Assembly (NCBI RefSeq): GCF_045287255.1
Contig: NZ_CP137142.1
Span: 1,798,001-1,862,000 of the forward strand
Source: Henriciella sp045287255
Lineage (GTDB): Bacteria > Pseudomonadota > Alphaproteobacteria > Caulobacterales > Hyphomonadaceae
Direction of reading: 5' to 3'
DNA: 64,000 bases
In this document: in pieces, positions 19,063 to 27,536 of the stretch
Numbering within the stretch: the first letter of the stretch is position 1
Layout: each line of letters begins with the position of its first letter
Position numbers and translations under genes: made by a program
Notes under the pieces: generated by a model
Seen by the model: the letters and a program-made list of their open reading frames with translations, nothing else
Told to the model about the DNA's origin: nothing
Database searches by the model: none

Positions 19063-19710
19063 ATGATCAGCATCTTGATTGCAGATGATCATCCGATTTT
19101 TCGAGCCGGGCTGCGGGTCACGATTGAGGATAGTCTCAGGACCGTTTCGTTTTCGGAGGTCGGCACCGCGGCTGCAATGTTTGCCGAGCTTGAAAAACAG
19201 GTCCCTGACTTGCTTGTGCTTGACGTGTTCTTTCCGGGTCTTGAACCTGAAGCGCACATTCAGATGCTTCGCGCTCAGTATCCTCTGATGGCCATCTTGA
19301 TCATTTCAATGCTCACCGAGCGATCAGCGGTCGAGCGCCTTGTGCGAGCCGGCGCGAATGGGTTTGTATCCAAGTCTATCCCGCCTGATGAAATCAAGCG
19401 TGCATTTCACGAAGTGCTGGAAGGCGACCGCCCTATCTATTTGCCACCACGCGGGCGCGGTCGTCCCTCGGGAGGCAGCGATGATCCGATTGATGGACTA
19501 CCAATCCGTCAAAGACAGGTGCTGGAGCTGATTTGCATGGGACTTTCGAATAAAGAAATTGCGCGCGATCTTAATCTATCCGTATCGACTGTTCGGGCGC
19601 ACGTATCTGCGCTCCTGCAAAAACTCGGTGTGTCTAACCGTGCCGCTGCAGCCTCTTATGGCGCTGCGCACGCAGTGCTATCATCTACCGATCAGGCTGA
19701 GAATAGCTGA
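19063..19710 (+). CDS. NarL/LuxR-type two-component response regulator
   Basis: This 215-residue protein has an N-terminal receiver (ILIADDHPIFRAG, phospho-acceptor D54 in LVLDVFF, conserved Lys in FVSKSI) and a C-terminal LuxR-type helix-turn-helix (QRQVLELICMGLSNKEIARDLNLSVSTVRAHVSALLQKLG). It is a DNA-binding transcription factor switched by phosphorylation. It starts at ATG 19063 behind AGGGAGA. Its 3' end overlaps that of the convergent hybrid kinase by 30 bp, so the two are a likely cognate pair. Confidence 0.93.
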   Translation: MISILIADDHPIFRAGLRVTIEDSLRTVSFSEVGTAAAMFAELEKQVPDLLVLDVFFPGLEPEAHIQMLRAQYPLMAILIISMLTERSAVERLVRAGANGFVSKSIPPDEIKRAFHEVLEGDRPIYLPPRGRGRPSGGSDDPIDGLPIRQRQVLELICMGLSNKEIARDLNLSVSTVRAHVSALLQKLGVSNRAAAASYGAAHAVLSSTDQAENS

Positions 19711-21405
19711 CCGCAATTGCGCTGGGCGAACAGGCTTCAACAATAACAAAATCCCATGTGATTCGACCGCTTTGCGGACCGCATCAGTCGAATTGCCGGA
19801 GATGACAATGGCCGGACAGGCTGGACGTTTGGACTGCACCAAAGTGACTACATCAAGACCCGTTACGCCGTGACCGAGCTCGTAATCCGTTACAAGCAAA
19901 TCGGTGCTTTCAAATGTCTCCTGAGTGATTTCCGCAGTACTCGTATGAGCAGATATGTCCCAGCCCCAATTCGATAAGAGCACGCTCGTTGCTTGAAGTG
20001 TTGCGGGATCATCATCCACCACAAGAACCCGGCCATTGGGAAGAAATGACTCTTTTTCCTCGATAAGGCTTGGTTGGAAATCTGGAGCCATCATTATCTG
20101 CAAGGGGCCGACAATAAAACGTGCGCCCTGATCTGCGCTCAGATCGAGAGATACATTGGTTCCCAGCGCAGAACAGAGTCGCCGAACGATCGCAAGACCA
20201 AGACCCAGCCCCTCTGCAGAGTCGCTAATCCCGCCAGGGCGCTCAAACGCTTCGAATATTAATTGAGCGTCTTCGGCGTCGATCCCAGCGCCGCTGTCTT
20301 GTATAGCCACAAACGCGACGTCCTGCCTCTGCTCAGACGAAATCAAGATATCGCCTTCACCATGCCGAATTGCGTTTGATATCAAATTCTGGATGATTCG
20401 GCGCAGTAAAATCGGATCGCTTAGAACAAATATTTCATTGATCTGAACCGAGAACGAGCACGCTTCGGCATCTGCTGCAGGCCGAAACTCTTCCACAATT
20501 TGACCCACTATCGTTTTAAGGTCTACGGTGTCTTTACTGGGCTCGAGCTTACCGGAGTCAAGCAGCGTGACATCGAGCAATGAATTGAAGAGCTTTGATA
20601 GGACGTCAACAGATTGCGTCAGCCGATGCGTCAACATAGCGCCCGCATCCGACAATTGCTCACGTTCTAGTGATGCAAGAAACAAGCCCATAGAGTGGAC
20701 AGGTTGACGCAAATCGTGGCTCGCTTGCGCAAGAAACCGGGACTTTGCCAGATTTGCGTCTTCAGCTTCTGCGCGCGCAATTGCAAGGGCATCAGCAAGT
20801 TCGGATTTTTCCCATTGCAGAATAAACCCACGACGCGTGAAGGACCGAAGCACCCAGCCAAGTCCCAACATTAAACCCAAAAATGCGAACAGCATCGCGG
20901 CGCCGGTTGCACCCTGGCCACCAATGTCTTCGACCCAGGTTCGCGCCGCTTGCGCTGGGATAATAATAAGCAGCGTCACTACCAGCATACGGTAGTGCAT
21001 ATTATGGGTGCCGGTCCCTGTAAGAATGCCACCACTAATGATGAACCCAACAAACACCGATAGCGGCTCATTGCCGGAAGGCGTGAGCGAATAGGCAAGC
21101 CAACCATAGCCAATGGCGGCCATAATCGCCGTCAAATCGAACTGCCAGGCCCAATGCGAGAGTGGGCGCTCATTGTTTGCGTCGCGGCTTCCGCGAAAGC
21201 TGATCCACCCTTGAGAGAGCCCCCAAACTGTCATCCAAACCGCCCAGATGGTTAGCTCAGTTTGATCAACGTAGTTCTTCAACGCCACCCACAAAACTAG
21301 CGCCGAAATAATATGCATCTGCCAGATAAAGCGTGCGAGCTTCAAAACGAGTGTATCGGATTGGTATCGAACGAATTCGTCTCGCTTGGTCACTATTGTT
21401 ACCAC
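19681..21405 (-). CDS. Membrane hybrid sensor histidine kinase
   Basis: The 574-residue protein has about six N-terminal membrane helices (residues 28-190), a coiled-coil linker, the H-box SHDLRQPVHSMG (H230), N-box NLISNAIRHGEG (N340), G-boxes DSGAGID and GLGLGLAIVRRL, and a C-terminal receiver (VVDDDPATL, D507 in VTDYELG, K557). It should autophosphorylate and pass phosphate first to its own receiver and then on to a partner. The HDLRQP H-box marks a subgroup often paired with NarL-type regulators, matching the convergent neighbour. The start is GTG 21405. It has no periplasmic sensor domain, so the signal is probably sensed in or at the membrane. Confidence 0.92.
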   Translation of the reverse strand: MVTIVTKRDEFVRYQSDTLVLKLARFIWQMHIISALVLWVALKNYVDQTELTIWAVWMTVWGLSQGWISFRGSRDANNERPLSHWAWQFDLTAIMAAIGYGWLAYSLTPSGNEPLSVFVGFIISGGILTGTGTHNMHYRMLVVTLLIIIPAQAARTWVEDIGGQGATGAAMLFAFLGLMLGLGWVLRSFTRRGFILQWEKSELADALAIARAEAEDANLAKSRFLAQASHDLRQPVHSMGLFLASLEREQLSDAGAMLTHRLTQSVDVLSKLFNSLLDVTLLDSGKLEPSKDTVDLKTIVGQIVEEFRPAADAEACSFSVQINEIFVLSDPILLRRIIQNLISNAIRHGEGDILISSEQRQDVAFVAIQDSGAGIDAEDAQLIFEAFERPGGISDSAEGLGLGLAIVRRLCSALGTNVSLDLSADQGARFIVGPLQIMMAPDFQPSLIEEKESFLPNGRVLVVDDDPATLQATSVLLSNWGWDISAHTSTAEITQETFESTDLLVTDYELGHGVTGLDVVTLVQSKRPACPAIVISGNSTDAVRKAVESHGILLLLKPVRPAQLRSAILSLIGR

Positions 21406-21557
21406 TCATCCGCCTTAGACTTTAAGATAGATACTGAACATCACGGGTTTCGAAAAGATATACTGTCGTGGTGAGGTCTTGGTGTATAGTGTGCGAGTAC
21501 TTTGGGATACCTCAGGCGGTCTGTAGGGGCGTGTGAGCGAGCAAATGGAGATTCCTC
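21406..21557 (+). other. Probable CRISPR leader
   Basis: These 152 bases lie between the kinase start and the first repeat and hold no gene. Because crRNAs are read on the plus strand, this side is the 5' or leader side of the array. No clear promoter stands out to me. In some type II-C systems each repeat carries its own promoter, which would make a leader promoter unnecessary. Confidence 0.45.
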
Positions 21558-22451
21558 GTTGCGGTTGGTCCGGCTTTTCCAGAGTGCTAGGACAATGTCA
21601 CCGATCAACGGTTGTACTGTTTCGTTGCGGTTGGTCCGGCTTTTCCAGAGTGCTAGGACGAATTGATCCTTGCGTAACATCGAACCGTCGTTGCGGTTGG
21701 TCCGGCTTTTCCAGAGTGCTAGGACTGCGTCCTGGCGAGATCGCGCCTGCTGAATGTTGCGGTTGGTCCGGCTTTTCCAGAGTGCTAGGACTCAGTTCGC
21801 TTCAAGATCGCGTAAGCTTGGGTTGCGGTTGGTCCGGCTTTTCCAGAGTGCTAGGACCGCTTGACCGATGATTTGCGCGGCGCGTTTGTTGCGGTTGGTC
21901 CGGCTTTTCCAGAGTGCTAGGACCTTCAAGGAGTACGCATCTGCGGATTATCGGTTGCGGTTGGTCCGGCTTTTCCAGAGTGCTAGGACATGATGAGGCG
22001 CTGGATACAGAGCAGCTGAGTTGCGGTTGGTCCGGCTTTTCCAGAGTGCTAGGACGCCGACCAACCTGAATAGGCTTCCCTCGTAGTTGCGGTTGGTCCG
22101 GCTTTTCCAGAGTGCTAGGACATTAGCGCCAATCGCACCGATGACGCCAAGGTTGCGGTTGGTCCGGCTTTTCCAGAGTGCTAGGACGGTGTTGTCAAAG
22201 ATCATTGAGGGGTTTGAGTTGCGGTTGGTCCGGCTTTTCCAGAGTGCTAGGACACCCTGATGAAAATTGTCTAGCCGTGCGCAGTTGCGGTTGGTCCGGC
22301 TTTTCCAGAGTGCTAGGACGAGTGATCTCCTTCATGTCATCCTGGATCAGTTGCGGTTGGTCCGGCTTTTCCAGAGTGCTAGGACCAGGCTCACAATGGC
22401 GAAGCCGGCAAGCCAGTTGCGGTTGGTCCGGCTTTTCCAGAGTGCTAGGAC
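21558..22451 (+). CRISPR. Type II-C CRISPR array, 14 repeats and 13 spacers
   Basis: There are 14 copies of a 36-base repeat (opening GTTGCGGTTGG, closing AGTGCTAGGAC), identical as far as I can see, separated by 13 spacers of exactly 30 bases. The period is 66 and the total is 894 bp. The last repeat shows no decay. Repeat orientation is fixed by the tracrRNA anti-repeat at 27295-27330: crRNAs are read left to right, opposite to the cas genes. The opening GTTG and the closing AGTGCTA resemble the Neisseria type II-C repeat. Because 66 is divisible by 3, long false reading frames run through the array. I found no spacer matching this window by eye. Confidence 0.98.
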
Positions 22452-22463
22452 CGTAACAGGGTT

Positions 22464-22515
22464 AGGTGATTGAAAAGACAGGACATGTTTTCTTGTCTAT
22501 GTCTGAAAATCACCT
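22464..22515. terminator. Hairpin between the array and cas2, possibly bidirectional
   Basis: AGGTGATT (22464-22471) pairs with AATCACCT (22508-22515), with shorter GACA/TGTC stems nested inside. It lies exactly between the convergent array (plus) and cas operon (minus), which is where a shared terminator would sit. T tracts are weak, so termination is not certain. Confidence 0.45.
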
Positions 22516-22524
22516 GCCTCTCCC

Positions 22525-22866
22525 TTAAAATAGAGCGAGCTGATCCGGATTTTCACGCGAATCGATTCGTCTTTTTCCTCTCAAACTGACAATATCTGCA
22601 TATTGTCGGTCGGTAAATTGCAGAATATCGACTTTTCCTTCGAGCGGGACGGCAGATTTAATGCGCTCAATAATTGGGCTTGCTTGCGCTCGCCCTGAAA
22701 CATGCCGCAAATAGATTGAGTATTGTGACATGGTGAAGCTTTGATCGAGCAGGAAATCACGAAACTCGGTATAGGCAGACCGCTCTTCCCTCGTTGTCGT
22801 TGGTAAATCGAACATAACCATGATCCACATATGCTGATAGGCTGAGAGATGCGACAGGGCCCTCAC
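22525..22866 (-). CDS. cas2: CRISPR-associated protein Cas2
   Basis: The 113-residue Cas2 has a ferredoxin-like fold: IMVMFDLPTTTREERSAYTEFRDFLLDQSFTMSQYSIYLR, with the usual Asp after the first strand, and ends QLALF. It is the structural partner of Cas1 in the spacer-integration complex. The start is GTG 22866, overlapping the cas1 stop by 4 bases (GTGA), so translation is coupled. An in-frame ATG 12 codons later would give a shorter protein starting just before the first strand and cannot be excluded. It is the last gene of cas9-cas1-cas2, as in type II-C; no csn2 or cas4 is present. Confidence 0.93.
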   Translation of the reverse strand: MRALSHLSAYQHMWIMVMFDLPTTTREERSAYTEFRDFLLDQSFTMSQYSIYLRHVSGRAQASPIIERIKSAVPLEGKVDILQFTDRQYADIVSLRGKRRIDSRENPDQLALF

Positions 22867-23792
22867 AATTTGCCTCCCCCGTCAGAGAATACAGGGCCAT
22901 CAGGCAGATCAAGGCGCGCTGCCTCACCTAGACAGATACGAGCAAGGCTTTGGCATAAGCGATTCAGGCAGGTTTGCACCGGACTGGCGCCATAAGGGGT
23001 GTGCAGATCGAGATTGAGAACGCTGATAATCTCGGCTTTTCGGGCTTTATCGAGATCCGCGCCCGTTTCAGGCAAGTTCCTGGCCATGCGCGCAACTTTC
23101 AAGTCCACATAGGCACGGAAAGGTTCCATCATGTCTGAAGATAGTCGTAAGGCCTCGCCCCGACTTTCATGATGAAGAGAAAAGCTGGGATGCAAGCCCG
23201 CCGAAACAATCGCGCGCGCAGCGCCTGCTCTGAGCACTGCGTACCCATAGTTAAGCCAGCTATTAAGACCGCTGGCGGCTGTATCACGTTTGAAACCGTC
23301 TTCGAGTGCGCTCATCAAACGGGGCCAATAGGCACGCGCGGCTCTCGCTTCCAGATTGTCCGGATCGCCTGATCGAACCTGACGCGCCATCATTCGAAGA
23401 TCGTTTGCCGTATGACCATCGGCTTCCAATACATAAGCCTGAGCGAGTATTTTAGCCTGTACCAAGGCTTGCCACAGGCGTTTTTGCTTCGGACGGGATA
23501 GGTCGCTTTGCGCCTGCATGATCCGGCCTTGGGCATGGTGTCCATTTAGCGGCCACAGAATAGACGAAGGTGCTTGATCTGACCCACAAAGGATGACCGG
23601 GATATTCTCCTCTGCGAGCCGTGCCGCCATGCTTAAGGACAGAGATGCGCCATAGCCCCGAATCAGGACCGCGCCGATATCCGGGATAGGTACACGGCCC
23701 ACCTCTTCCCCCTCGCGCGCGAGTTTAAGGAAACCGCGCATCAAGGACAGATGAACATCATCACTGGCAATTTCGACAATTCGGTTTTGCAT
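22863..23792 (-). CDS. cas1: CRISPR-associated integrase Cas1 (type II)
   Basis: The 309-residue Cas1 inserts new spacers with Cas2. Metal-binding residues are in place: Glu near 148 (NLEARAARAYW), His near 207-208 (GLHPSFSLHHESRG), and Asp 220 (SSDMMEPFRAYVD). The N-terminal beta domain and ENIPVILCG region match type II Cas1. It starts at ATG 23792, 35 bases after cas9, and overlaps cas2 by 4 bases. The intact active site and the uniform array suggest that adaptation may still work. Confidence 0.95.
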   Translation of the reverse strand: MQNRIVEIASDDVHLSLMRGFLKLAREGEEVGRVPIPDIGAVLIRGYGASLSLSMAARLAEENIPVILCGSDQAPSSILWPLNGHHAQGRIMQAQSDLSRPKQKRLWQALVQAKILAQAYVLEADGHTANDLRMMARQVRSGDPDNLEARAARAYWPRLMSALEDGFKRDTAASGLNSWLNYGYAVLRAGAARAIVSAGLHPSFSLHHESRGEALRLSSDMMEPFRAYVDLKVARMARNLPETGADLDKARKAEIISVLNLDLHTPYGASPVQTCLNRLCQSLARICLGEAARLDLPDGPVFSDGGGKL

Positions 23793-23827
23793 GGATCGTC
23801 CCCCATTCTGGAGAGACGAAGCAATTT

Positions 23828-26800
23828 CTATGCCTTGTGGCGTTTGACCTTTCCTGAAGGACTAACAGAAATACGAACCGCATTGGCTTTTTGAAGAGAG
23901 GCAGGAGACATTTGATAGCCTAGCAACTCTTTGGCGCGAATACGGGCAGACGCATTGGCTTCATGGTGCTCGGACATGTGAATTCTGCCGGCTGAAAACT
24001 TGTAAACAATAACGGCTTTTCGGCCATTATTTGTATCAATCTCCAGCATATCGCCTTTCCTGATCCGCATGATCAGGGGCGTTCCGTCTTCGTGTTGGAG
24101 GTCCTGCCACCACGCCTTGCTTTTCCGGGCGCGTTGATAGGCCTCAAACGTCGTAATGACCTCTCCATCCCAGCGGCCTTTTGTGCCCATAAAGATGTCG
24201 TAGCAGTAATTGCCATCGCCCTTATAGGCTTTGACATGTTCGCCTTGTTCTCCATGCCTGATCGTAACGAAACTGCTTGGCTTCATCGGGGTTGTCAGGC
24301 GCAGCTTGTAAACGGGCGGATGCAGCTCATCCGCTGCTTTGCGCATGGCGTTCTGAAACGCAGCCCCGCTTAGCCCCTCGGTCGCATAGGCAAAGTGACG
24401 TCGCAATTCACGATCAACGATATTGACGATGTCCTTTTGATCAAGCGTTTCAATCGGTTTTCGGGTAACGAGAAGCGCTTGTTTCTTCTCGTCCAAGTCC
24501 CCTGTTATACCATAAGATGTATCGTTGTGCATCGCGTCCTGAAAGCCGTGATCCGGCTTGTGGGAGACCACCAGTTTCGACAAGCGGTCCTCGGCCGAAC
24601 GACGATACCGTTTCAGCGGCTCGGTCATGGCTTGCAGGATTTCGGACTGATCAGCAGCTTCTTCCCGTTTGGCGAGATCGGCGCTACGTTTGAGCATAGA
24701 TGGGTCTGTAAGAGCGATGACCAGCGCATCTACCGCGTGATGGCGATGATCGGTGCGGTCTTTCATATTCAGATCAACAAAACCGCTCAGCGTGTTAAAG
24801 CCTGCATGATAGCGCAAATCGGAGGTCAGTCGCCCGGGCACAACCCAGACATGGCGGCGCTCGCCTTTTCCGGCCTGACCGCCATACAGAGCCTCGACAA
24901 AGGTTTTGCCCAAACGCGAGATGTAGCGTGTATCGTTTAACTGGCGGGCGATAAAATCACCGCCGCGTGCCTCCCATTGCTGCATTGTGTCGGGGGCAAA
25001 CCGCCATGACTTACTTTTTGGCAAGTCCTTTGCGCGTTGGCTGATTGCTTCCCAGTCAAATCCGGCGGGATTGTGCCCAAAAGCCTCAAACGGCGTTTGA
25101 TTTTTCTTGAGCCGGTTTGCAATGCGTTTTGAGAGAACCTTGTTTGAGAAGCTATCATCCCAGGTTCGTGACAAAGGCAGGATGTGCTCGATTTCGATCT
25201 CACCAGTGAACAGGGACGTCATATTGATCGTATCCCCCGTAAAGGCACAAAGCGCTGTCCCGCCAAAGCATTCAAGCGCTTCCTCATACAGCCGAAGCTT
25301 CATTCGGTTCTCATAAGTATCTGCGACCTTCAGTGTCTCAAGCTCTTTACGTCGCTTTTCGTTCAGATCCTGGTTCTTCTTTTGCGTCGTCTCAAGCTCT
25401 CGCAAGCCGCGATCAGACAGTGGGAGATCCCGCGCCATCTCCAGCACAATTTCGGTAGGTGGGCCCCAGCGTTTGATCAGATCATTGATGACTTTTCGAA
25501 GCTCGTTCAGCGCAACATGGACCGTCGGGTTCGCGACGCGTCCATAACGCTCCTCGTCATTGCGGGTATCTTCGCTGCCCTGAGGTGGGTCCCTTTCAAA
25601 CGCCGTATGACGAGACAGAACTTCGCCATAATAGGGCAAGCCGTCTTCATGGATAACGCCATCGCCGCGTCCCCGATGATCTTTGAACAGGGCCGTTGCG
25701 GCTTCATCATATCTCTGGCCTTGTTCCAGAAGAGGAATGAGGCGCGCAATCGCCTCAAGCGAAAGACGGGCGTACTGATCAGGTAGACGCACTTTACTAA
25801 CGGCTTCCGCGCGCCCTTTTTCAAGAGCGTGATTTTGCATCAACCACTCAATAAGAACGTCGTTCTCTTCGGTATCGAGAAGCGTTTGAATAATGTCGTC
25901 TTGCACTGCGCGATCCAAGCTTAGCCAGTCTGGCCCCCAGGCATCGGCCTGCATCATTCGGCCAGCCGTTTCATCGCCAACAAGATGATCGCGTTTGCGG
26001 CTTTCAAGGTTGAAAATCTGAGATTCTGGCAGGCTTAACGTTTTCCGCATCGCCTTGAATGTCCGCCGGGCGGTCTTAGAACTCGGCTGCATCAACAGAT
26101 CGACAAGCTGCTTCCGCTCATCGGCAGACAACCATCTTTGCGGTTCGCCGACAGCGCCGACTTTCAGATTATTCAGCTCCTGCAAAACACGCATATATTG
26201 CGCGCTGGAAAGCGCTTTCGGGGCGCGTTCAAGATGCGGCAGGAAAGTACATTTACCGGCTTTTTGCGGTTTCAATGGGCGTTGGTGTTCAATGACATGC
26301 CGGACAGAGCGCTGCGCACTCTCCGTCATCAAGTCGGGATAATGCTTCGCCTGTGCTGCCCAGATTTGATCGAACTCATCCAGGATCATGGCACGATCAG
26401 GATAATAATCATAAGCCATCTTGGAGCCGGTCATCTGGGCTTTAACGCGGGCTTGCGGCATAGGGGTGCCCTGCCCCTTCCGAGCGACCCGGTTCGCGCC
26501 GTGCGTCGCCTTTCTCGGTCGTCCGAAGAGCTCACCGAGCGTGCGCGCCTCTTGTATAGCCATCTTGGACCGGGCAGCCTCAATCGCATCATACATGGCC
26601 CCGTCTTTATCCCCGTCGGTTTTACGGTTGGATTTGAAGCCGCGACGTTGCTGAAGGTGAAACAAGGCCCGTCCGATTTCATGGAGCGCAAGTTTGCGGT
26701 CAAGCGCATCGGTACGAAGAATCCACGGATCAAGGGCCTCAAGCGCTTTACGCTCGCTCTCGCCAGATGGCATCAGACCGGCCGCGATAAGGGCGTGCAG

Positions 26801-27034
26801 CATGGCCCTGCCACGCGAGAGCCTGCGATCCCGGTTGCGCCGCATACCGCGCGGCCCGCGCCGCTGCGCTGCGTTAGACGATTTGTCTTTTGGATTGCGC
26901 GCATCTGAAAAAATCCGCACGCCAAGATCAAGCAGCGGTCCAGTCTCAAATGCATCGGGCTGTGTCTCCAGCAACTGAATCGCCGCCCAACCGAGCGAGT
27001 TTGTGCCAAGGTCAATTCCGAGTCGATAATCCAT
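23828..27034 (-). CDS. cas9: CRISPR-associated endonuclease Cas9 (type II-C)
   Basis: At 1068 residues this is a compact Cas9. RuvC-I opens with GIDLGTNSLGWA (D8); the Arg-rich bridge helix spans about 58-78 (RRGPRGMRRNRDRRLSRGR); RuvC-II has IVLEMARDL (E532); HNH has EIEHILPLSR (H617) and SNKVL (N631); RuvC-III has HRHHAVDALVIA (H766, D769). All catalytic residues are present. The C-terminal 300 residues hold the PAM-interacting region, with ELHPPVYKLRL and the VTIRHGEQGEHVKAY strand typical of II-C. It is guided by crRNA:tracrRNA to cut DNA. It starts at ATG 27034 with AGGGGG four bases upstream. The PAM cannot be predicted from the sequence. Confidence 0.97.
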   Translation of the reverse strand: MDYRLGIDLGTNSLGWAAIQLLETQPDAFETGPLLDLGVRIFSDARNPKDKSSNAAQRRGPRGMRRNRDRRLSRGRAMLHALIAAGLMPSGESERKALEALDPWILRTDALDRKLALHEIGRALFHLQQRRGFKSNRKTDGDKDGAMYDAIEAARSKMAIQEARTLGELFGRPRKATHGANRVARKGQGTPMPQARVKAQMTGSKMAYDYYPDRAMILDEFDQIWAAQAKHYPDLMTESAQRSVRHVIEHQRPLKPQKAGKCTFLPHLERAPKALSSAQYMRVLQELNNLKVGAVGEPQRWLSADERKQLVDLLMQPSSKTARRTFKAMRKTLSLPESQIFNLESRKRDHLVGDETAGRMMQADAWGPDWLSLDRAVQDDIIQTLLDTEENDVLIEWLMQNHALEKGRAEAVSKVRLPDQYARLSLEAIARLIPLLEQGQRYDEAATALFKDHRGRGDGVIHEDGLPYYGEVLSRHTAFERDPPQGSEDTRNDEERYGRVANPTVHVALNELRKVINDLIKRWGPPTEIVLEMARDLPLSDRGLRELETTQKKNQDLNEKRRKELETLKVADTYENRMKLRLYEEALECFGGTALCAFTGDTINMTSLFTGEIEIEHILPLSRTWDDSFSNKVLSKRIANRLKKNQTPFEAFGHNPAGFDWEAISQRAKDLPKSKSWRFAPDTMQQWEARGGDFIARQLNDTRYISRLGKTFVEALYGGQAGKGERRHVWVVPGRLTSDLRYHAGFNTLSGFVDLNMKDRTDHRHHAVDALVIALTDPSMLKRSADLAKREEAADQSEILQAMTEPLKRYRRSAEDRLSKLVVSHKPDHGFQDAMHNDTSYGITGDLDEKKQALLVTRKPIETLDQKDIVNIVDRELRRHFAYATEGLSGAAFQNAMRKAADELHPPVYKLRLTTPMKPSSFVTIRHGEQGEHVKAYKGDGNYCYDIFMGTKGRWDGEVITTFEAYQRARKSKAWWQDLQHEDGTPLIMRIRKGDMLEIDTNNGRKAVIVYKFSAGRIHMSEHHEANASARIRAKELLGYQMSPASLQKANAVRISVSPSGKVKRHKA

Positions 27035-27224
27035 TTTGCCCCCTAATATAATTATATTGACTTTATCTGAAAACTTTTGTCAAGTGACAGAATACGAAGG
27101 AGAATCGCTATGAGAAGACTTTGAGCCTTCAACTTGGTGTCAGACGTGTTGAAGGCGAGGATATGAGAATATGGCATTTCGGATAGTAAAGCAGACTGCA
27201 GGTTCGTTGCCGTCAATTTTATTA

Positions 27225-27260
27225 GTTGCGATTAGTCCGATTTTTCCAGAGTGCTAGACA
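27225..27260 (+). repeat. Diverged solitary CRISPR repeat
   Basis: It matches the array repeat in the plus orientation with changes at positions 7, 10, 16, 17 and 34-36. It lies nearly 5 kb from the array and beside the tracrRNA. Its end, GCTAGACA, could also serve as a -35 box (TAGACA, 27255-27260) for the short tracrRNA. Confidence 0.9.
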
Positions 27261-27289
27261 GACCGCAACAAGCCCGATATTGAAAGAGT

Positions 27290-27390
27290 GCATTTCTAGC
27301 ACTCTGGAAAAGTCGGGCTTTCCGTTAACAAGGGTCACTCCTTAGGAAACCCACGAAATGCGAAGGCGAGCCACGGCTCGCCTTCTTTTA
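27290..27390 (+). ncRNA. tracrRNA (short form)
   Basis: The anti-repeat at 27295-27330 (CTAGCACTCTGGAAAAG and on to CCGTTAAC) pairs with repeat positions 10-33 without interruption, then, after an internal bulge, with GTTG/CGG at the 5' end of the repeat through a lower stem. It is followed by AAGG and a short linker, then the terminator stem GAAGGCGAGCC (27362-27372) with GGCTCGCCTTC (27375-27385) and T residues. A possible promoter is TAGACA at 27255 and TATTGA at 27278 (17-base spacing), placing the start near 27290. Strand is fixed by both anti-repeat and terminator. Confidence 0.88.
27362..27389 (+). terminator. Rho-independent terminator of the tracrRNA
   Basis: A perfect 11-bp stem with a 2-base loop is followed by TTTT on the plus strand only. 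From here to the IS remnant (27390-27536) I see no gene. Confidence 0.9.
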
Positions 27391-27536
27391 TTTGAATTGC
27401 AAACAAAAACTGTAAGGCAGACCCTTAAGCGAAAAAGGACTCGCTTTGTAAGGCTCTCTAGTAATTTCAGGGCCTGCTTCCATGCTTAATAGATCAGGAC
27501 ACTCCTTCGCCCGATGTTGAGACTAATGAGTATCTC

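Larger units (their letters stand above)
27205..27390 (+). ncRNA. Candidate long-form tracrRNA (natural single guide)
   Basis: A diverged repeat at 27225-27260 lies in cis, 36 bases upstream of the anti-repeat. Bases 27234-27258 pair with 27295-27319 over 25 consecutive positions with two G-U pairs. The four substitutions within that stem relative to the array repeat all keep pairing. The 20 bases before the diverged repeat (27205-27224) would act as a guide if the transcript starts upstream. The layout matches the long-form tracrRNA known from Streptococcus pyogenes. Transcription start and target are not established. Confidence 0.55.

Noticed and set aside
21594..22415. Self-targeting spacers
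   Set aside because: I looked for the spacers in the rest of the window and found none, but this was by eye; a proper search is still open.
21533..22456. Long open reading frames through the CRISPR array encoding repeated CGWSGFSRVLG
   Set aside because: The 66-base period is a multiple of three, so any frame without a stop in repeat and spacers stays open. It is an array artefact, not a repeat protein.
27109..27123. Four-codon ORF (ATG AGA AGA CTT TGA) with GGAG upstream, between cas9 and the tracrRNA
   Set aside because: Too short to call; it could be the stub of a lost gene, but nothing else supports it.
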